A stretch of DNA of 64,000 bases from Dehalococcoidia bacterium (GTDB lineage: Bacteria > Chloroflexota > Dehalococcoidia > Lucifugimonadales > SHYT01). Position 1 is the first letter of the stretch; every line of letters begins with the position of its first letter. The translations under genes and the position numbers were made by a program. The stretch lies in contig SHXZ01000005.1 of the NCBI GenBank assembly GCA_009693045.1, forward strand, positions 62,001 to 126,000, given 5' to 3'. A model generated the notes under the pieces. That model searched no databases. It saw only the letters and a list, made by a program, of their open reading frames with translations, and was not told the origin of the DNA. Positions 15,963 to 23,980 of this stretch are shown piece after piece.

Positions 15963-16534
15963 TTACGTTTCTTCCTCGCCGAGGATGTCGCCGACGCGCA
16001 AGGTCACGTCGGGGAAGGCGAGTGGAGAGATGGTGTCGCCGCGCACGGCATAGCGGATGGAGCGGTAGTCGTTCGGCGATGGGTCCCGGTGGACCTCCAC
16101 GCGCTGGGCCACCAGGTCCGCGAGCCAGACGTCGCGGATGCCTGGGCGGGCGTAGAGGGGGAGCTTGACGTCCTTGTCCACCTCAACGGTTGTATCTGAG
16201 ACTTCTATGAGGAAGAGGACATCGGCGGGTCCAGGATGTGAGCGACGGTACGAGTCGGAGCGAGGCAGGAGGACGGCGAGATCCGGCTGCGGTTCGGACC
16301 GTTCGCTCAGCCGGATGGGGTTTTGGACGGCGATGATGGCGCGCGGCCCCAATTGCACTGTCAACGCGTGGTTGAGGTCATTCACACAGCCCGCGTGCCG
16401 GCTACCGATGGCCGTATCTTGACAATCTCCCCTTCCAGCAGCTCAACGCGGTCGTCCTCGGTGAGGATGCCAGCACCGAGCATCGTGTAGTACTCGTCCA
16501 CGGTGAAGAGGCGCCGCTGGCGCTGGACAGCCAT
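15963..16534 (-). pseudogene. Uma2 family (DUF820) endonuclease-like gene with a frameshift
   Basis: The 5' part from ATG 16534 reads FTVDEYYTMLGAGILTEDDR, VELLEGEIVKI. The 3' part, in another frame, reads VNDLNHALTVQLGPRAII, QPDLAVLLPR, IEVSDTTVEVDKDVKLPLYA and VWLADL. Together they are a complete Uma2 protein of the restriction-endonuclease fold, including the D...E-V...K active-site pattern. The join is near 16410-16425, where GCCGATGGCC on the plus strand lacks one base relative to the expected frame. If the deletion is real, the gene is inactive. Uma2 proteins are numerous in genomes with multicellular or complex lifestyles; their function is poorly defined. Confidence 0.72.
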
Positions 16535-16715
16535 TGCCTTCGTCCTCATCAGGTGCTATCCGGGTGTGTCGTCCCTTCACCAGTGTAGCGCAACCTGCCG
16601 GAAAAGACCCACTCGCAAGCTCAGAGCATTAGCGCGGCACGGGCGTGCCGAATATCGTAGAATAGAGGGCAAGAAACGTAATCGGGCGTAAGCCCTATTG
16701 GTAAGTGAGCAACGC

Positions 16716-18554
16716 ATGCAGTCACCCGAACCTGAGAACATCCGCAACGTCGCCGTGGTGGCGCACGTGGATCACGGGAAGACCACGCTGGTGGACGCGC
16801 TTTTGAAGCAGAGCCACATCTTCCGGGAGAACCAGAAGGTGGGCGTGCTGATCATGGACAGCAACGAGCTGGAGCGGGAGCGCGGCATCACCATCTTGGC
16901 GAAGAACACAGCGATCGCGTACCGGGGCATCAAGATCAACGTGATTGACACGCCCGGCCACGCCGACTTCAGCGGCGAGGTGGAGCGGGTGATCAACATG
17001 GCGGACGGCGTGCTGCTGGTGGTGGACGCCGTGGACGGCCCGATGCCCCAGACGGAGTTCGTGCTGCGCCAGGCGTTGCTGCACCATCTTAAGCCCATTG
17101 TCGTTATCAACAAGATTGACCGGTCCGCCGCTCGCGTGGATGAGGTCGTGAACCTTGTGCAGGACCTGTTCCTGTCCATTGCGGTGGACGCGGACCAGCT
17201 TGACTTTCCCATCCTGTACGCGGCGGCCAAGGAGGGCTACGCGCTGGTCAAGATGGGCGATCCGGCCGTGAACATTGAGCCGCTGTTCGAGGCGATGGTG
17301 AGGAACATCCCCGCGCCAAAGGGCGACCCGGATGGGCCGTTCCAGTTCCAGGTTGCGGCGCTGGACTATGACCACCACCTGGGGCCGGTGGCGATTGGGC
17401 GCATCTTCAGAGGTAAAGTCTCGCCGGGCGACCAGGTGGCGCGCATCCAGCGGGACGGGAGCGTGTCGCGTTTCCAGGCGACGCGGGTGCTGCTGTTTGA
17501 GGGGCTGGAGCGGAAGCCGGCGGACGTGGCGTCGGCGGGCGACATCATCGCGATGACGGGCGCGTTGGACTTCGTCATCGGCGAGACGCTGGCAAGCCCG
17601 GACGCGCCGGAGGCGCTGCCGGACATCGCCATCCAGGAGCCAACGGTCAAGATGAGCTTCGGCGTGAACAGCAGCCCGTTTTCGGGTCGCGAGGGGAAGT
17701 TTTGCACGTCACGACAGCTCCGCGAGCGGTTGATGCGGGAGCTGCGCACGAACGTGAGCCTGCGCGTGCAGGAGACGGGCAGCGCCGACGAGTTCATGGT
17801 CTCGGGGCGGGGCGAGCTCCACCTGGCCATCGTGATTGAGACGATGCGGCGCGAGGGGTACGAGTTCCAGGTCTCCAAGCCGGAGGCCATCACCAAGCAG
17901 GTGAACGGCGTGCTGATGGAGCCGTACGAGCTTCTGCTGCTGGACACCAAGGAGGAGTACCGGGGCGCGATCTCGCGGGAACTGGCGCTGCGCCGCGCCC
18001 AGATGCTGGAAGTGAAAAACGACGGCGCGGGCAACATGCACATGGAGCTGAAGGTCCCGACGCGAGGGATCATCGGATTCAGGAGCCTGTTCCTGCGGGC
18101 GACGCGGGGCAACGGTGTGCTGAACACGAAGTTCATCGGCTACGAGCCAATGGGCGCGGAGATACGCTCCTCTAGGAGCGGCGTCTTCGTGGCGACCGAG
18201 CCGGGCGTGGTGGTTGCGTACGGCCTGAGCAACGCGCAGGAGCGCGGCATGACGATGGTGGAGCCCGGCACGCACGTGTACGAGGGGATGGTGGTCGGCT
18301 ACCACCAGCGGGACACCGACATTGCCGTCAACGTATGCAAAGAGAAGAAGATGACCAACATACGCTCCTCAACGTCGGACATCGCGGTGCGGCTCACGCC
18401 CGCGGTGAAGTACTCGCTGGAGGAGCACCTGGACTTCATCGTGGACGACGAGCTGCTTGAGGTGACACCGCAGAACCTGCGGGTCCGCAAGAAGGTGCTG
18501 GACAACGGCATGCGGCTCAAGCATGAGAAGTCGCTGGCTAAGGCGCAGGCTTAG
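16716..18554 (+). CDS. typA: Translational GTPase TypA/BipA
   Basis: A 612-residue ribosome-binding GTPase of the EF-G class, involved in ribosome biogenesis and stress adaptation. G1 AHVDHGKTT, switch I RGITILAKNT, G3 DTPGHADF and G4 NKID are all present. The family C-terminal part reads GIIGFRSLFLRATRGNG and later MTNIRSS. Length is normal. A TTG at 16698 is in frame, but ATG 16716 gives the usual short N-terminus before IRNVAVVAHVDHG. It is a single gene with a core-type GC-rich codon usage, unlike the broken genes on either side. Confidence 0.95.
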   Translation: MQSPEPENIRNVAVVAHVDHGKTTLVDALLKQSHIFRENQKVGVLIMDSNELERERGITILAKNTAIAYRGIKINVIDTPGHADFSGEVERVINMADGVLLVVDAVDGPMPQTEFVLRQALLHHLKPIVVINKIDRSAARVDEVVNLVQDLFLSIAVDADQLDFPILYAAAKEGYALVKMGDPAVNIEPLFEAMVRNIPAPKGDPDGPFQFQVAALDYDHHLGPVAIGRIFRGKVSPGDQVARIQRDGSVSRFQATRVLLFEGLERKPADVASAGDIIAMTGALDFVIGETLASPDAPEALPDIAIQEPTVKMSFGVNSSPFSGREGKFCTSRQLRERLMRELRTNVSLRVQETGSADEFMVSGRGELHLAIVIETMRREGYEFQVSKPEAITKQVNGVLMEPYELLLLDTKEEYRGAISRELALRRAQMLEVKNDGAGNMHMELKVPTRGIIGFRSLFLRATRGNGVLNTKFIGYEPMGAEIRSSRSGVFVATEPGVVVAYGLSNAQERGMTMVEPGTHVYEGMVVGYHQRDTDIAVNVCKEKKMTNIRSSTSDIAVRLTPAVKYSLEEHLDFIVDDELLEVTPQNLRVRKKVLDNGMRLKHEKSLAKAQA

Positions 18555-18575
18555 GAGAGGCGAACTGTATGGGTG

Positions 18576-18588
18576 CCCCCCCCCCCCC
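18576..18588. repeat. C13 homopolymer tract
   Basis: Thirteen consecutive C bases in the leader of the broken VOC gene, 49 bp before its ATG. Confidence 0.9.
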
Positions 18589-18637
18589 ACCGAGAGACGG
18601 AGCGGGTCATCAGCAACGCGAAAAGAGGGGGGGCTTC

Positions 18638-19032
18638 ATGGCTGAGGTCAAGTCGCACCCGCAAGGGATGCCTTCTTGGGTGGGGCTGTCCACGATGGAC
18701 GAGAAGGGCGCGGTGGCGTTCTACAGCGGGCTATTCGGGTGGAAGGACGACCCGCACCGATGGGGCCGGGGCAGTTCTACTACATGCAGCAGATCCGGGG
18801 GCTGGAGGTCTGCGCGATTGCCCAGCAGAGTCCTGAGGAGAAGGCGCAGCACGTGCCGACGCACTGGCGGATCTTCTTTGCCGTCAACAGCGTCGACGAG
18901 ACGGTCAAGAAGGTGGCACAGGCCGGCGGCAAGCTCAGGCTCCCTGCTATGGACGTACCGGGTGTTGGCCGGATCGCGGGGTTGCTGGACCCGCAGGGCG
19001 GGGCGTTCGCGGTGTTTAAGCCGGCGCAGTAA
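18638..19032 (+). pseudogene. VOC (glyoxalase/bleomycin resistance) family protein with a frameshift
   Basis: From ATG 18638 the frame reads MPSWVGLSTMDEKGAVAFYS, GLFGWKDDP, the first βαβββ start of a VOC protein. It then loses sense. The next frame continues APMGPGQFYYMQQIRGLEVC, AIAQQSPEE, WRIFFAVNSVDETV and VGRIAGLLDPQGGAFAVFKP to TAA at 19032. The shift maps near 18755, where GACCCGCACCG lacks one base compared with the expected DPAPMG. A G-rich ribosome binding site precedes the ATG. Whole, it would be about 131 residues, usual for a single VOC domain. Either a decayed gene or a sequence error. Confidence 0.72.
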
Positions 19033-19050
19033 GCGGGTTCGCGGGCGTTA

Positions 19051-19096
19051 GCAATGCGAGGAGGGGCGACCGATCGGTCGCCCCTCCTCGCATTGC
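19051..19096. repeat. 46-bp perfect palindrome, GGGGCG core ACCGATCGGT
   Basis: An extended member of the GTAGGGGC-like family (here GAGGGGCG) with 23-bp arms starting GCAATGCGAGGAGG. It lies between the convergent VOC and DUF2269 remnants. Confidence 0.8.
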
Positions 19097-19165
19097 CCTG
19101 AAGCGTCTGTGGAGAAACGACGCCCTGCTTCTCCGATTCAATTTGCCACAAGCGCCAGTTTTCCT

Positions 19166-19660
19166 CTACCAGATGCTGGGCCGCAGCACCATGAGCACGT
19201 AGGCGGTGAGGGGCAGGATGATGGCAATGCGTCCGAAGATGCCCCACCGTCTGAAAACACGCAGAAAGTGCTGGTCCGGCCCGCGCGGCGCCTCCACGGA
19301 GGCGGCCAGGCGGATGAGCCGCTCCTGGTCCGGCACGGTGAGGGTGACATAGACCACTCCTGAGGCGGAGAACAGTATGCCGCCAAGGACGATCCAGCTC
19401 TGTCCAAAGACGCCTCCCCAGCGGTCAACCATGGTGAGGCCGTTCCAGACGATGAGAATGATCCCCGGGACGGTGAAGCCCACGTCCATCCAGACTCCGG
19501 TGACGATGATGTTGCCGAGGAGCATGATGGCCCCAAAAATGTGGAGGAGCAGGTGTCAGCGGTAAGGCATGAGGAGCGGATAGCCAAGGGCGCCAAGGAC
19601 ACCCATCGCCAGGCCCATGACGGCAAGCTCGCCCAGAAGCCACTTGGTGCTCGTGTGCAC
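19166..19660 (-). pseudogene. DUF2269-like small membrane protein interrupted by in-frame TGA
   Basis: Reverse-strand frame from GTG 19660, preceded by AGGAGG. It encodes a TM helix (LAVMGLAMGVLGALGYPLLM), then TGA at 19558-19556. In the same frame, HLLLHIFGAIMLLGNIIVTG and three further hydrophobic segments follow, ending VLMVLRPSIW. The total of about 165 codons and four helices fits DUF2269 integral membrane proteins. The stop lies where Trp would suit (YR-W-HLL), so TGG to TGA is likely. A shorter protein could start at ATG 19525. Function of the family is unknown. Confidence 0.6.
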
Positions 19661-19693
19661 AGGTCCTCCTATGCTGACGCTCAGCGTGTTGCT

Positions 19694-20251
19694 CTATGAG
19701 TATCGGCGCTCCGCCCGCGCCTTCGCCTCCACCTGCCGGATGAAAGGCCCCTTGGCGTCGGTGTAGGTGTCGCGTTGGTCTCGGAACTTGTTCGCCAGTT
19801 CGCGCTTGAGCTGCGCGTATTCCTGGGCCACGTCCCGGTGAGCGCGAAGAAAGTCGCTGAAGAGCAGGTGGCGTTCCCAGAACTCGCTGGCCGTCTCCAC
19901 CATGTGCAGGTGCTCGGCGCGCACGCCTGCCAGGTCTCTGTCAAAGTAGCGGCGCTCCGGGAAGGACGCCTCGTTCTCGGGAGCGTAGCGCCAGCTCAGG
20001 GGCTGCAGCGCTGCGATGTACTGCGGAGCGTCTTCCAAGCGGCGCAGGCCGGCTATGATGTTCACGATGGGCTTGACGGCGAGGCCCGGCACGGCGGTGC
20101 TGCCGATGTGCTCCACGGCAACGATCCATGGTCCGATGGCGTGCAGGATTTCTCTTCGGGCCTGTTCAAAGAGCAAGGGCTAGCGCGGGTCGTAGTCCAC
20201 GATGATGACGGGGGTTTTGCCGGACGGGGTGGGGGGGGGCTGGGAGGTCAT
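19694..20251 (-). pseudogene. GrpB family protein interrupted by in-frame TAG
   Basis: The frame starts at ATG 20251 and reads VIIVDYDPR, then TAG at 20182-20180. It continues PLLFEQARREI, VEHIGSTAVPGLAVKPIVNI and YFDRDLAGVRAEHLHMVE. GrpB proteins (nucleotidyltransferase superfamily) normally have DYDPxWP at this place, so the TAG replaces a conserved Trp (TGG to TAG). The G9 run at 20231-20239 lies in the Pro-rich N-terminus and is in frame. If translation restarts at TTG 20176, a 160-residue product lacks only the first strand. The biochemical role of GrpB is not settled. Confidence 0.72.
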
Positions 20252-20392
20252 GGGCTATGCTTCCAGCTTGGTGGTCCTTCGACAAGCTCAGGACGAACGG
20301 GAGGGCACTCAGGACGAACGGGGGCAAAGGACCGGGCGGTGGTGGGAGTAATCACTGTGTCATCCTAGAAGCTCCGCGCTGTGCGTGAGCGA

Positions 20393-20437
20393 CCTCACCC
20401 CCGACCCCTCTCCAATGATTTGGAGAGGGGAGACGTT
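20393..20437. repeat. CCCCGACCCCTCTCC...GGAGAGGGG intergenic palindrome
   Basis: A CTCTCC-variant of the second repeat family, 3' of the PIG-L gene. Confidence 0.55.
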
Positions 20438-20491
20438 GGGCTCAGAGCAAGGTGATGATCGGTTGCGATGGCGGTATCAGTGTGGTCGTCT

Positions 20492-21364
20492 CTACGGCGC
20501 AGCCACGAGGTCTTGGATGCCGGCGAACAGGTCGGTCTCGCGCTCGCCGGGCTTGGGGTATGGGAAGACGCGCTGGAAGTGCTCAATGCCCTGGTACTGG
20601 GTGCGCAGGTTGCGCGGCAGGTTGGTGAAGGGGTTGGTGGGCTGGATCTGGGTGGCGTGGGCCAGGACGGCGCGCTGCTTGGTGTCGACGAACGCGGTGA
20701 CGTCCACGCGGGTGGTGACGTACTCGTCGGGCGTGCCGAGGAGGCCACGGCGGCGCATGAAGGGTGGCGGCTCAATGCCCGCGGCGACGGCGGCGTCGTA
20801 GAGGCCCTGCCAGAAGCTGCGCGGCGCGGCGGTGTAGTAAAGCTTCGGCGGCTGCCACGGCGCCAGACCCTGGGCGAAGTGCTCGGGGAAGCAGTCGCGG
20901 CGGCCCGCGGCCCAGTACGCTGCGGAGGTGTGGAAGTGGATGGCGATGTGGTCGGGGTGGCCGTAGCCACCGGTCTCGTCAAAGGTTACGACGACGCCGG
21001 GGCGGATTCGGCGAATGATGGCGACGAGCTGTTCGACGACCTTTGCCGAGGGCGCCAGGTGGAGCGAGCGTGGGTCGGCGTTCTCCGGCGTGCCGCGCAT
21101 GCCGGAGTCGCGGTAGTCGAGGAAGAACGGCTCCTGAGCGCCCAGGATGCTCGCGGCGTTGCGCAGTTCCTGCTCCCGCACCTGGCCGAGCGTCTCCGGC
21201 GTGGCGAGTTTGGGGTCGCTGATCTCGCCCACCTCGCCGCGCGTGGCGCAGACGATGCGCACGGGCACGCCCTGTGCGGCGTACATGGCCATGCCTCCGC
21301 CGCAGGTGAACGCCTCGTCATCGGGGTGGCCGAAGATGACCATGAGGGGGAGCTTGTGGTGCAT
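20492..21364 (-). CDS. PIG-L family deacetylase
   Basis: A 290-residue zinc-dependent N-acetylglucosamine deacetylase-type enzyme, related to MshB and Mca. Zinc ligands lie in the N-terminal HPDDEA motif and in GGYGHPDHIAIH, the classic PIG-L pattern. CATRGEVGEISD is the conserved loop after β2. Length matches MshB-like proteins. The substrate is not determined; mycothiol or bacillithiol-like conjugates and glycolipids are options, but no other thiol-biosynthesis gene is in the window. Start ATG 21364 follows directly after a palindromic repeat, and the ribosome binding site is weak. Confidence 0.88.
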   Translation of the reverse strand: MHHKLPLMVIFGHPDDEAFTCGGGMAMYAAQGVPVRIVCATRGEVGEISDPKLATPETLGQVREQELRNAASILGAQEPFFLDYRDSGMRGTPENADPRSLHLAPSAKVVEQLVAIIRRIRPGVVVTFDETGGYGHPDHIAIHFHTSAAYWAAGRRDCFPEHFAQGLAPWQPPKLYYTAAPRSFWQGLYDAAVAAGIEPPPFMRRRGLLGTPDEYVTTRVDVTAFVDTKQRAVLAHATQIQPTNPFTNLPRNLRTQYQGIEHFQRVFPYPKPGERETDLFAGIQDLVAAP

Positions 21365-21374
21365 GGGTCGTTTA

Positions 21375-21410
21375 CCCCTATCCCAACCTTCCCCCTACCA
21401 GGGGGAAGGA
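21375..21410. repeat. CCCCTATCCCAACCTTCCCCC...GGGGGAAGG repeat
   Basis: A copy of the second repeat family just upstream of the PIG-L gene. Confidence 0.65.
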
Positions 21411-21442
21411 GTTCCTACAGCCTTCCAAAGCGGGACGTGCCG

Positions 21443-21485
21443 CCTCCCTAGCCCCCTTCCCGCGTCGGGAAGGAGGCTAGGGAGG
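21443..21485. repeat. CCTCCCTAGCC...GGCTAGGGAGG palindrome
   Basis: A 43-bp nearly perfect palindrome, a further variant of the TTCCC...GGGAA family. It is followed by a CCTTCGACAAGCTCATTCGC repeat. Confidence 0.65.
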
Positions 21486-21551
21486 TCCCTTCGACAAGCT
21501 CATTCGCGACGCTCAGGGCGCTTCGCGGCTAAGGACGAGCGGCGTGGTTAG

Positions 21552-21962
21552 TTACAGGCCCGTGAGGCGGACGCGCTTGGGGTCCATGCGGATGACGATG
21601 CGGTTCTCTTTGAGCGCACGCTCGCGGGTGCGGCTGGCGGCTTCGGGGCCTGAATAGCGCTCGGCGAGGCGGACGACGAGGTCAACGGCGCCTTCTTCGG
21701 TGATGGTGGCGGTGCCTCGGGCGATGACGCCGCGCTGGAGGTTCTGCGGGTCGTCAATGGCCACGGCGATGCGCGGGTCGCGTGACAGGTTCTTGAACTT
21801 TAGCCGCTCCTTGGTGGTTGAGAACAAGAAGCAGCCGTCCCGCAGCTCGTGCCACATGAAGGTGATCTGCGGGCTGCCGTCACGGTTGAGCGTGACGAGT
21901 TTCGCGAGCAGCGGGCGCGCCAGGAAGGACCGGACGTTTTCTTTTTCAAGCTCCGCGATCAT
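21552..21962 (-). CDS. Pyridoxamine 5'-phosphate oxidase (PPOX)-class flavoprotein, F420/FMN-dependent type
   Basis: A 136-residue split-β-barrel flavin-binding protein. FLARPLLAKLVTLNRDGSPQ, FMWHELRDGCFLFSTT, ERLKFKNLSRDPRIAV and the C-terminal VIRMDPKRVRLTGL are typical of the PPOX class that uses FMN or F420 in redox reactions. Members act as quinone, biliverdin or nitro-reductases. The cofactor cannot be decided from sequence alone. The start is set at ATG 21962, with GGAG upstream. A TTG two codons earlier is also possible. It is upstream of, and co-directional with, the PIG-L gene. Confidence 0.82.
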   Translation of the reverse strand: MIAELEKENVRSFLARPLLAKLVTLNRDGSPQITFMWHELRDGCFLFSTTKERLKFKNLSRDPRIAVAIDDPQNLQRGVIARGTATITEEGAVDLVVRLAERYSGPEAASRTRERALKENRIVIRMDPKRVRLTGL

Positions 21963-22069
21963 TGTCAACTCCGTCTCTCAGGTGCGTTGATGCTGCGGTC
22001 TCGGCCTGGGAGGAATGTGCGTTGCAGGCCACCCGTAAGAGGTTAGCGTAGGAAGGCATGATACCATAA

Positions 22070-22110
22070 GGGGTGCGCCTGAGGGCTGTGCGACGCCTCG
22101 GGCGCACCCC
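22070..22110. terminator. GC-rich hairpin
   Basis: Arms GGGGTGCGCC-GAGG and CCTC-GGCGCACCCC pair with one bulge on each side. It sits in the gap between the divergent PPOX and lipoprotein genes, so it is more likely a leader or regulatory hairpin than a terminator. Confidence 0.35.
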
Positions 22111-22134
22111 GTTGTCGTCGTTGGAAGGTGCTTG

Positions 22135-23052
22135 GTGCGAATCAGGACGTTGACGTTCCTCATAGCCGCCATTGTGGCGCTCGCGGCGTGTTCGTCAGAC
22201 AGTCAGGGCGGAAGCAGCGCGCCACCCGCTTCCGGGGACGAGACCGTCGTCATCCCCGCGATGAGCGAGGTGACCGTCGGGACGCAGCGGTTCACGTTCG
22301 CGGCATTCACCAAGGATGGGGACCTCTTTGAAACGCCACAGGCGGCGGTGCAGTTCTATCTGCTCAAAGGCCAAGAGGACGTACGGAAGCGAAGCTATCA
22401 GGCGACGTTCTACCGGTTGGAGATTGAGGTGCCGCACCTCCACGAGGGGGGTGAGGTACACGGGCACCAGGACGTGAAGGGCTTTTATCTGGTGCCGCAA
22501 GCGGAGTTTGATTCGACGGGGGTCTGGAGGGCTGACGTTACGCTGGGTACGGGAGAGCGGAAGGGCAGCCTTGCGTTCCAGGTGGAGGCAGGGACCGAGA
22601 CGCCGGCCGTCGGCGCGCCCGCGCCTGCATCCAAGAACCTGGCGGCGAAGGACGTTCCAGACCTCACGCAGCTCACCACGCGGACGCCGCCGTATCCGCG
22701 TTTCCACCAGGTGTCCATCGCTGAGGCGATCCAGGAGCACAGGCCACTGGTCGTGGCGTTTTCCACCCCTGCTTTTTGTGTGAGCCGGATCTGCGGGCCA
22801 GTGCTGGAGATCGTGCGGTCTGTGGCCGACGGCGTCGGCGACGAGACGGCGTTCGTCCAGATTGAGCCGTACGACATCACGGAGGCGAGGACTCAGGGGA
22901 AACTGGAGCTGACGCCGGTGTCCAGGCAGTGGGCCTTGCAGAGCGAGCCGTGGGTGTTCGTGGTGGATAAACAGGGCAAGATTGCCGCGAAGTTTGAGGG
23001 GCTGCTGACGCGGCAGGAGCTGCTTGAAGCCATACGAAAGGTTGGAGGGTAG
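22135..23052 (+). CDS. Lipoprotein with thioredoxin-like domain
   Basis: A 305-residue exported lipoprotein. Residues 1-20 form a signal peptide ending in the lipobox LAAC, so Cys would be lipidated by Lgt. A β-rich domain (VPAMSEVTVGTQRFTFAAF and onward) with His-rich HLHEGGEVHGHQD follows; those His residues could bind metal. The C-terminal part, LVVAFSTPAFCVSRICGPV then WVFVVDKQGKIAAKFEG, is a thioredoxin fold with CxxxxC instead of CxxC. GTG 22135 is chosen because GAAGGTG precedes it. It is followed after 5 bp by a membrane protein gene, so the two probably form an operon, perhaps in extracytoplasmic redox or metal handling. Confidence 0.78.
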   Translation: MRIRTLTFLIAAIVALAACSSDSQGGSSAPPASGDETVVIPAMSEVTVGTQRFTFAAFTKDGDLFETPQAAVQFYLLKGQEDVRKRSYQATFYRLEIEVPHLHEGGEVHGHQDVKGFYLVPQAEFDSTGVWRADVTLGTGERKGSLAFQVEAGTETPAVGAPAPASKNLAAKDVPDLTQLTTRTPPYPRFHQVSIAEAIQEHRPLVVAFSTPAFCVSRICGPVLEIVRSVADGVGDETAFVQIEPYDITEARTQGKLELTPVSRQWALQSEPWVFVVDKQGKIAAKFEGLLTRQELLEAIRKVGG

Positions 23053-23057
23053 CAGGT

Positions 23058-23777
23058 ATGGGAGCTGTTGCGCCCATTGCCATCGCCGTTGGCGTCGTCA
23101 TAGCGCTGGTGGTTGGCATCAGCTACGTGGTCATGCGGTCGCGCAGCGGCGAGTCCCTCCAGGTTTCGCTCCGATTGCCGTTGCGCCTCTATCTTTTGGC
23201 TGGGGTCATTGCGGGCCTGGTGTTGCTGACTATAGGCGCGGCGGGGCTTGTCCGGGCGGGGCTAGGGTATGGCCTGGACAAGGAGTTCAGCTACTACCCG
23301 GTGTACTTTCCCTCAGCGCCTCTCCGCGTTCCGGAGCCTGTTGCGCCACCTCCGCAGAAGGAGATGCCCCTCGCCTCCCCTACGCTGGAGGAGGAGCGAG
23401 AGACGCGAGCCAAGGGCTTGGACCGCGCCGCCCAGGAGGGGCTGCTCAAGGGCATCAGCTACACCCTCGTGGGGGCGGTGATCTTGGGCGTCCACGTGCT
23501 GGCGCGTCGTCGCCTTGAGACGGCGGAAGAGCGGGAAGGCTCGCTAAGCCGGGGATACCTGGTGCTTGTGGCCGCCATCTTCTTCATCATCGTCCTGGTC
23601 AACCTGCCCCAGGCGATCTTCGGGCTGGTCAGGTTCTATGTGCTGGAGCCGCTCAGTGAGTTTGACGGCCGGCGGCCGCCGGGAGAGAACCTGGCGTTCG
23701 CCGTTGCGGCACTTCCGGCGTGGGTGACCTACTTGCTGGGCGCCGTTCGTGCAGTGAGGAAAGGTGGGGCTGGGTAG
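23058..23777 (+). CDS. Membrane protein with DUF5671-like architecture
   Basis: A 239-residue integral membrane protein. Predicted helices are near residues 3-26, 44-66, 130-148, 167-187 and 213-230. A Pro-rich extramembrane stretch (PEPVAPPPQKEMP) lies after helix 2. No catalytic motif is visible and I cannot assign a function. It starts 5 bp after the thioredoxin-like lipoprotein and is likely cotranscribed with it. Confidence 0.65.
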   Translation: MGAVAPIAIAVGVVIALVVGISYVVMRSRSGESLQVSLRLPLRLYLLAGVIAGLVLLTIGAAGLVRAGLGYGLDKEFSYYPVYFPSAPLRVPEPVAPPPQKEMPLASPTLEEERETRAKGLDRAAQEGLLKGISYTLVGAVILGVHVLARRRLETAEEREGSLSRGYLVLVAAIFFIIVLVNLPQAIFGLVRFYVLEPLSEFDGRRPPGENLAFAVAALPAWVTYLLGAVRAVRKGGAG

Positions 23778-23876
23778 GCGCGCTGGAGCGGCGCATCGTT
23801 CAGGTGGGGCCGTTACGAGTTGGGGGCTTGAGAGCGCCTAACAAGACTGAAATGTGGTTGCGGAAGACGCGTTTCA

Positions 23877-23913
23877 TCCCCATCTTAACCTTCCCCTTTC
23901 AAGGGGGAAGGGA
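23877..23913. repeat. CCCCATCTTAACCTTCCCC...GGGGGAAGGG repeat
   Basis: A copy of the second repeat family between the convergent membrane protein and RND genes. Confidence 0.65.
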
Positions 23914-23980
23914 CTTGTTTGCACGCTGATGAAAGTGCAGGTCAATGAACCGTGTAGTGTATCAAACACTTTGCGTTTTG

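Noticed and set aside
20468-21451. 327-codon plus-strand frame
   Set aside because: Antisense to the PIG-L gene, which carries HPDDEA and GHPDH zinc motifs.
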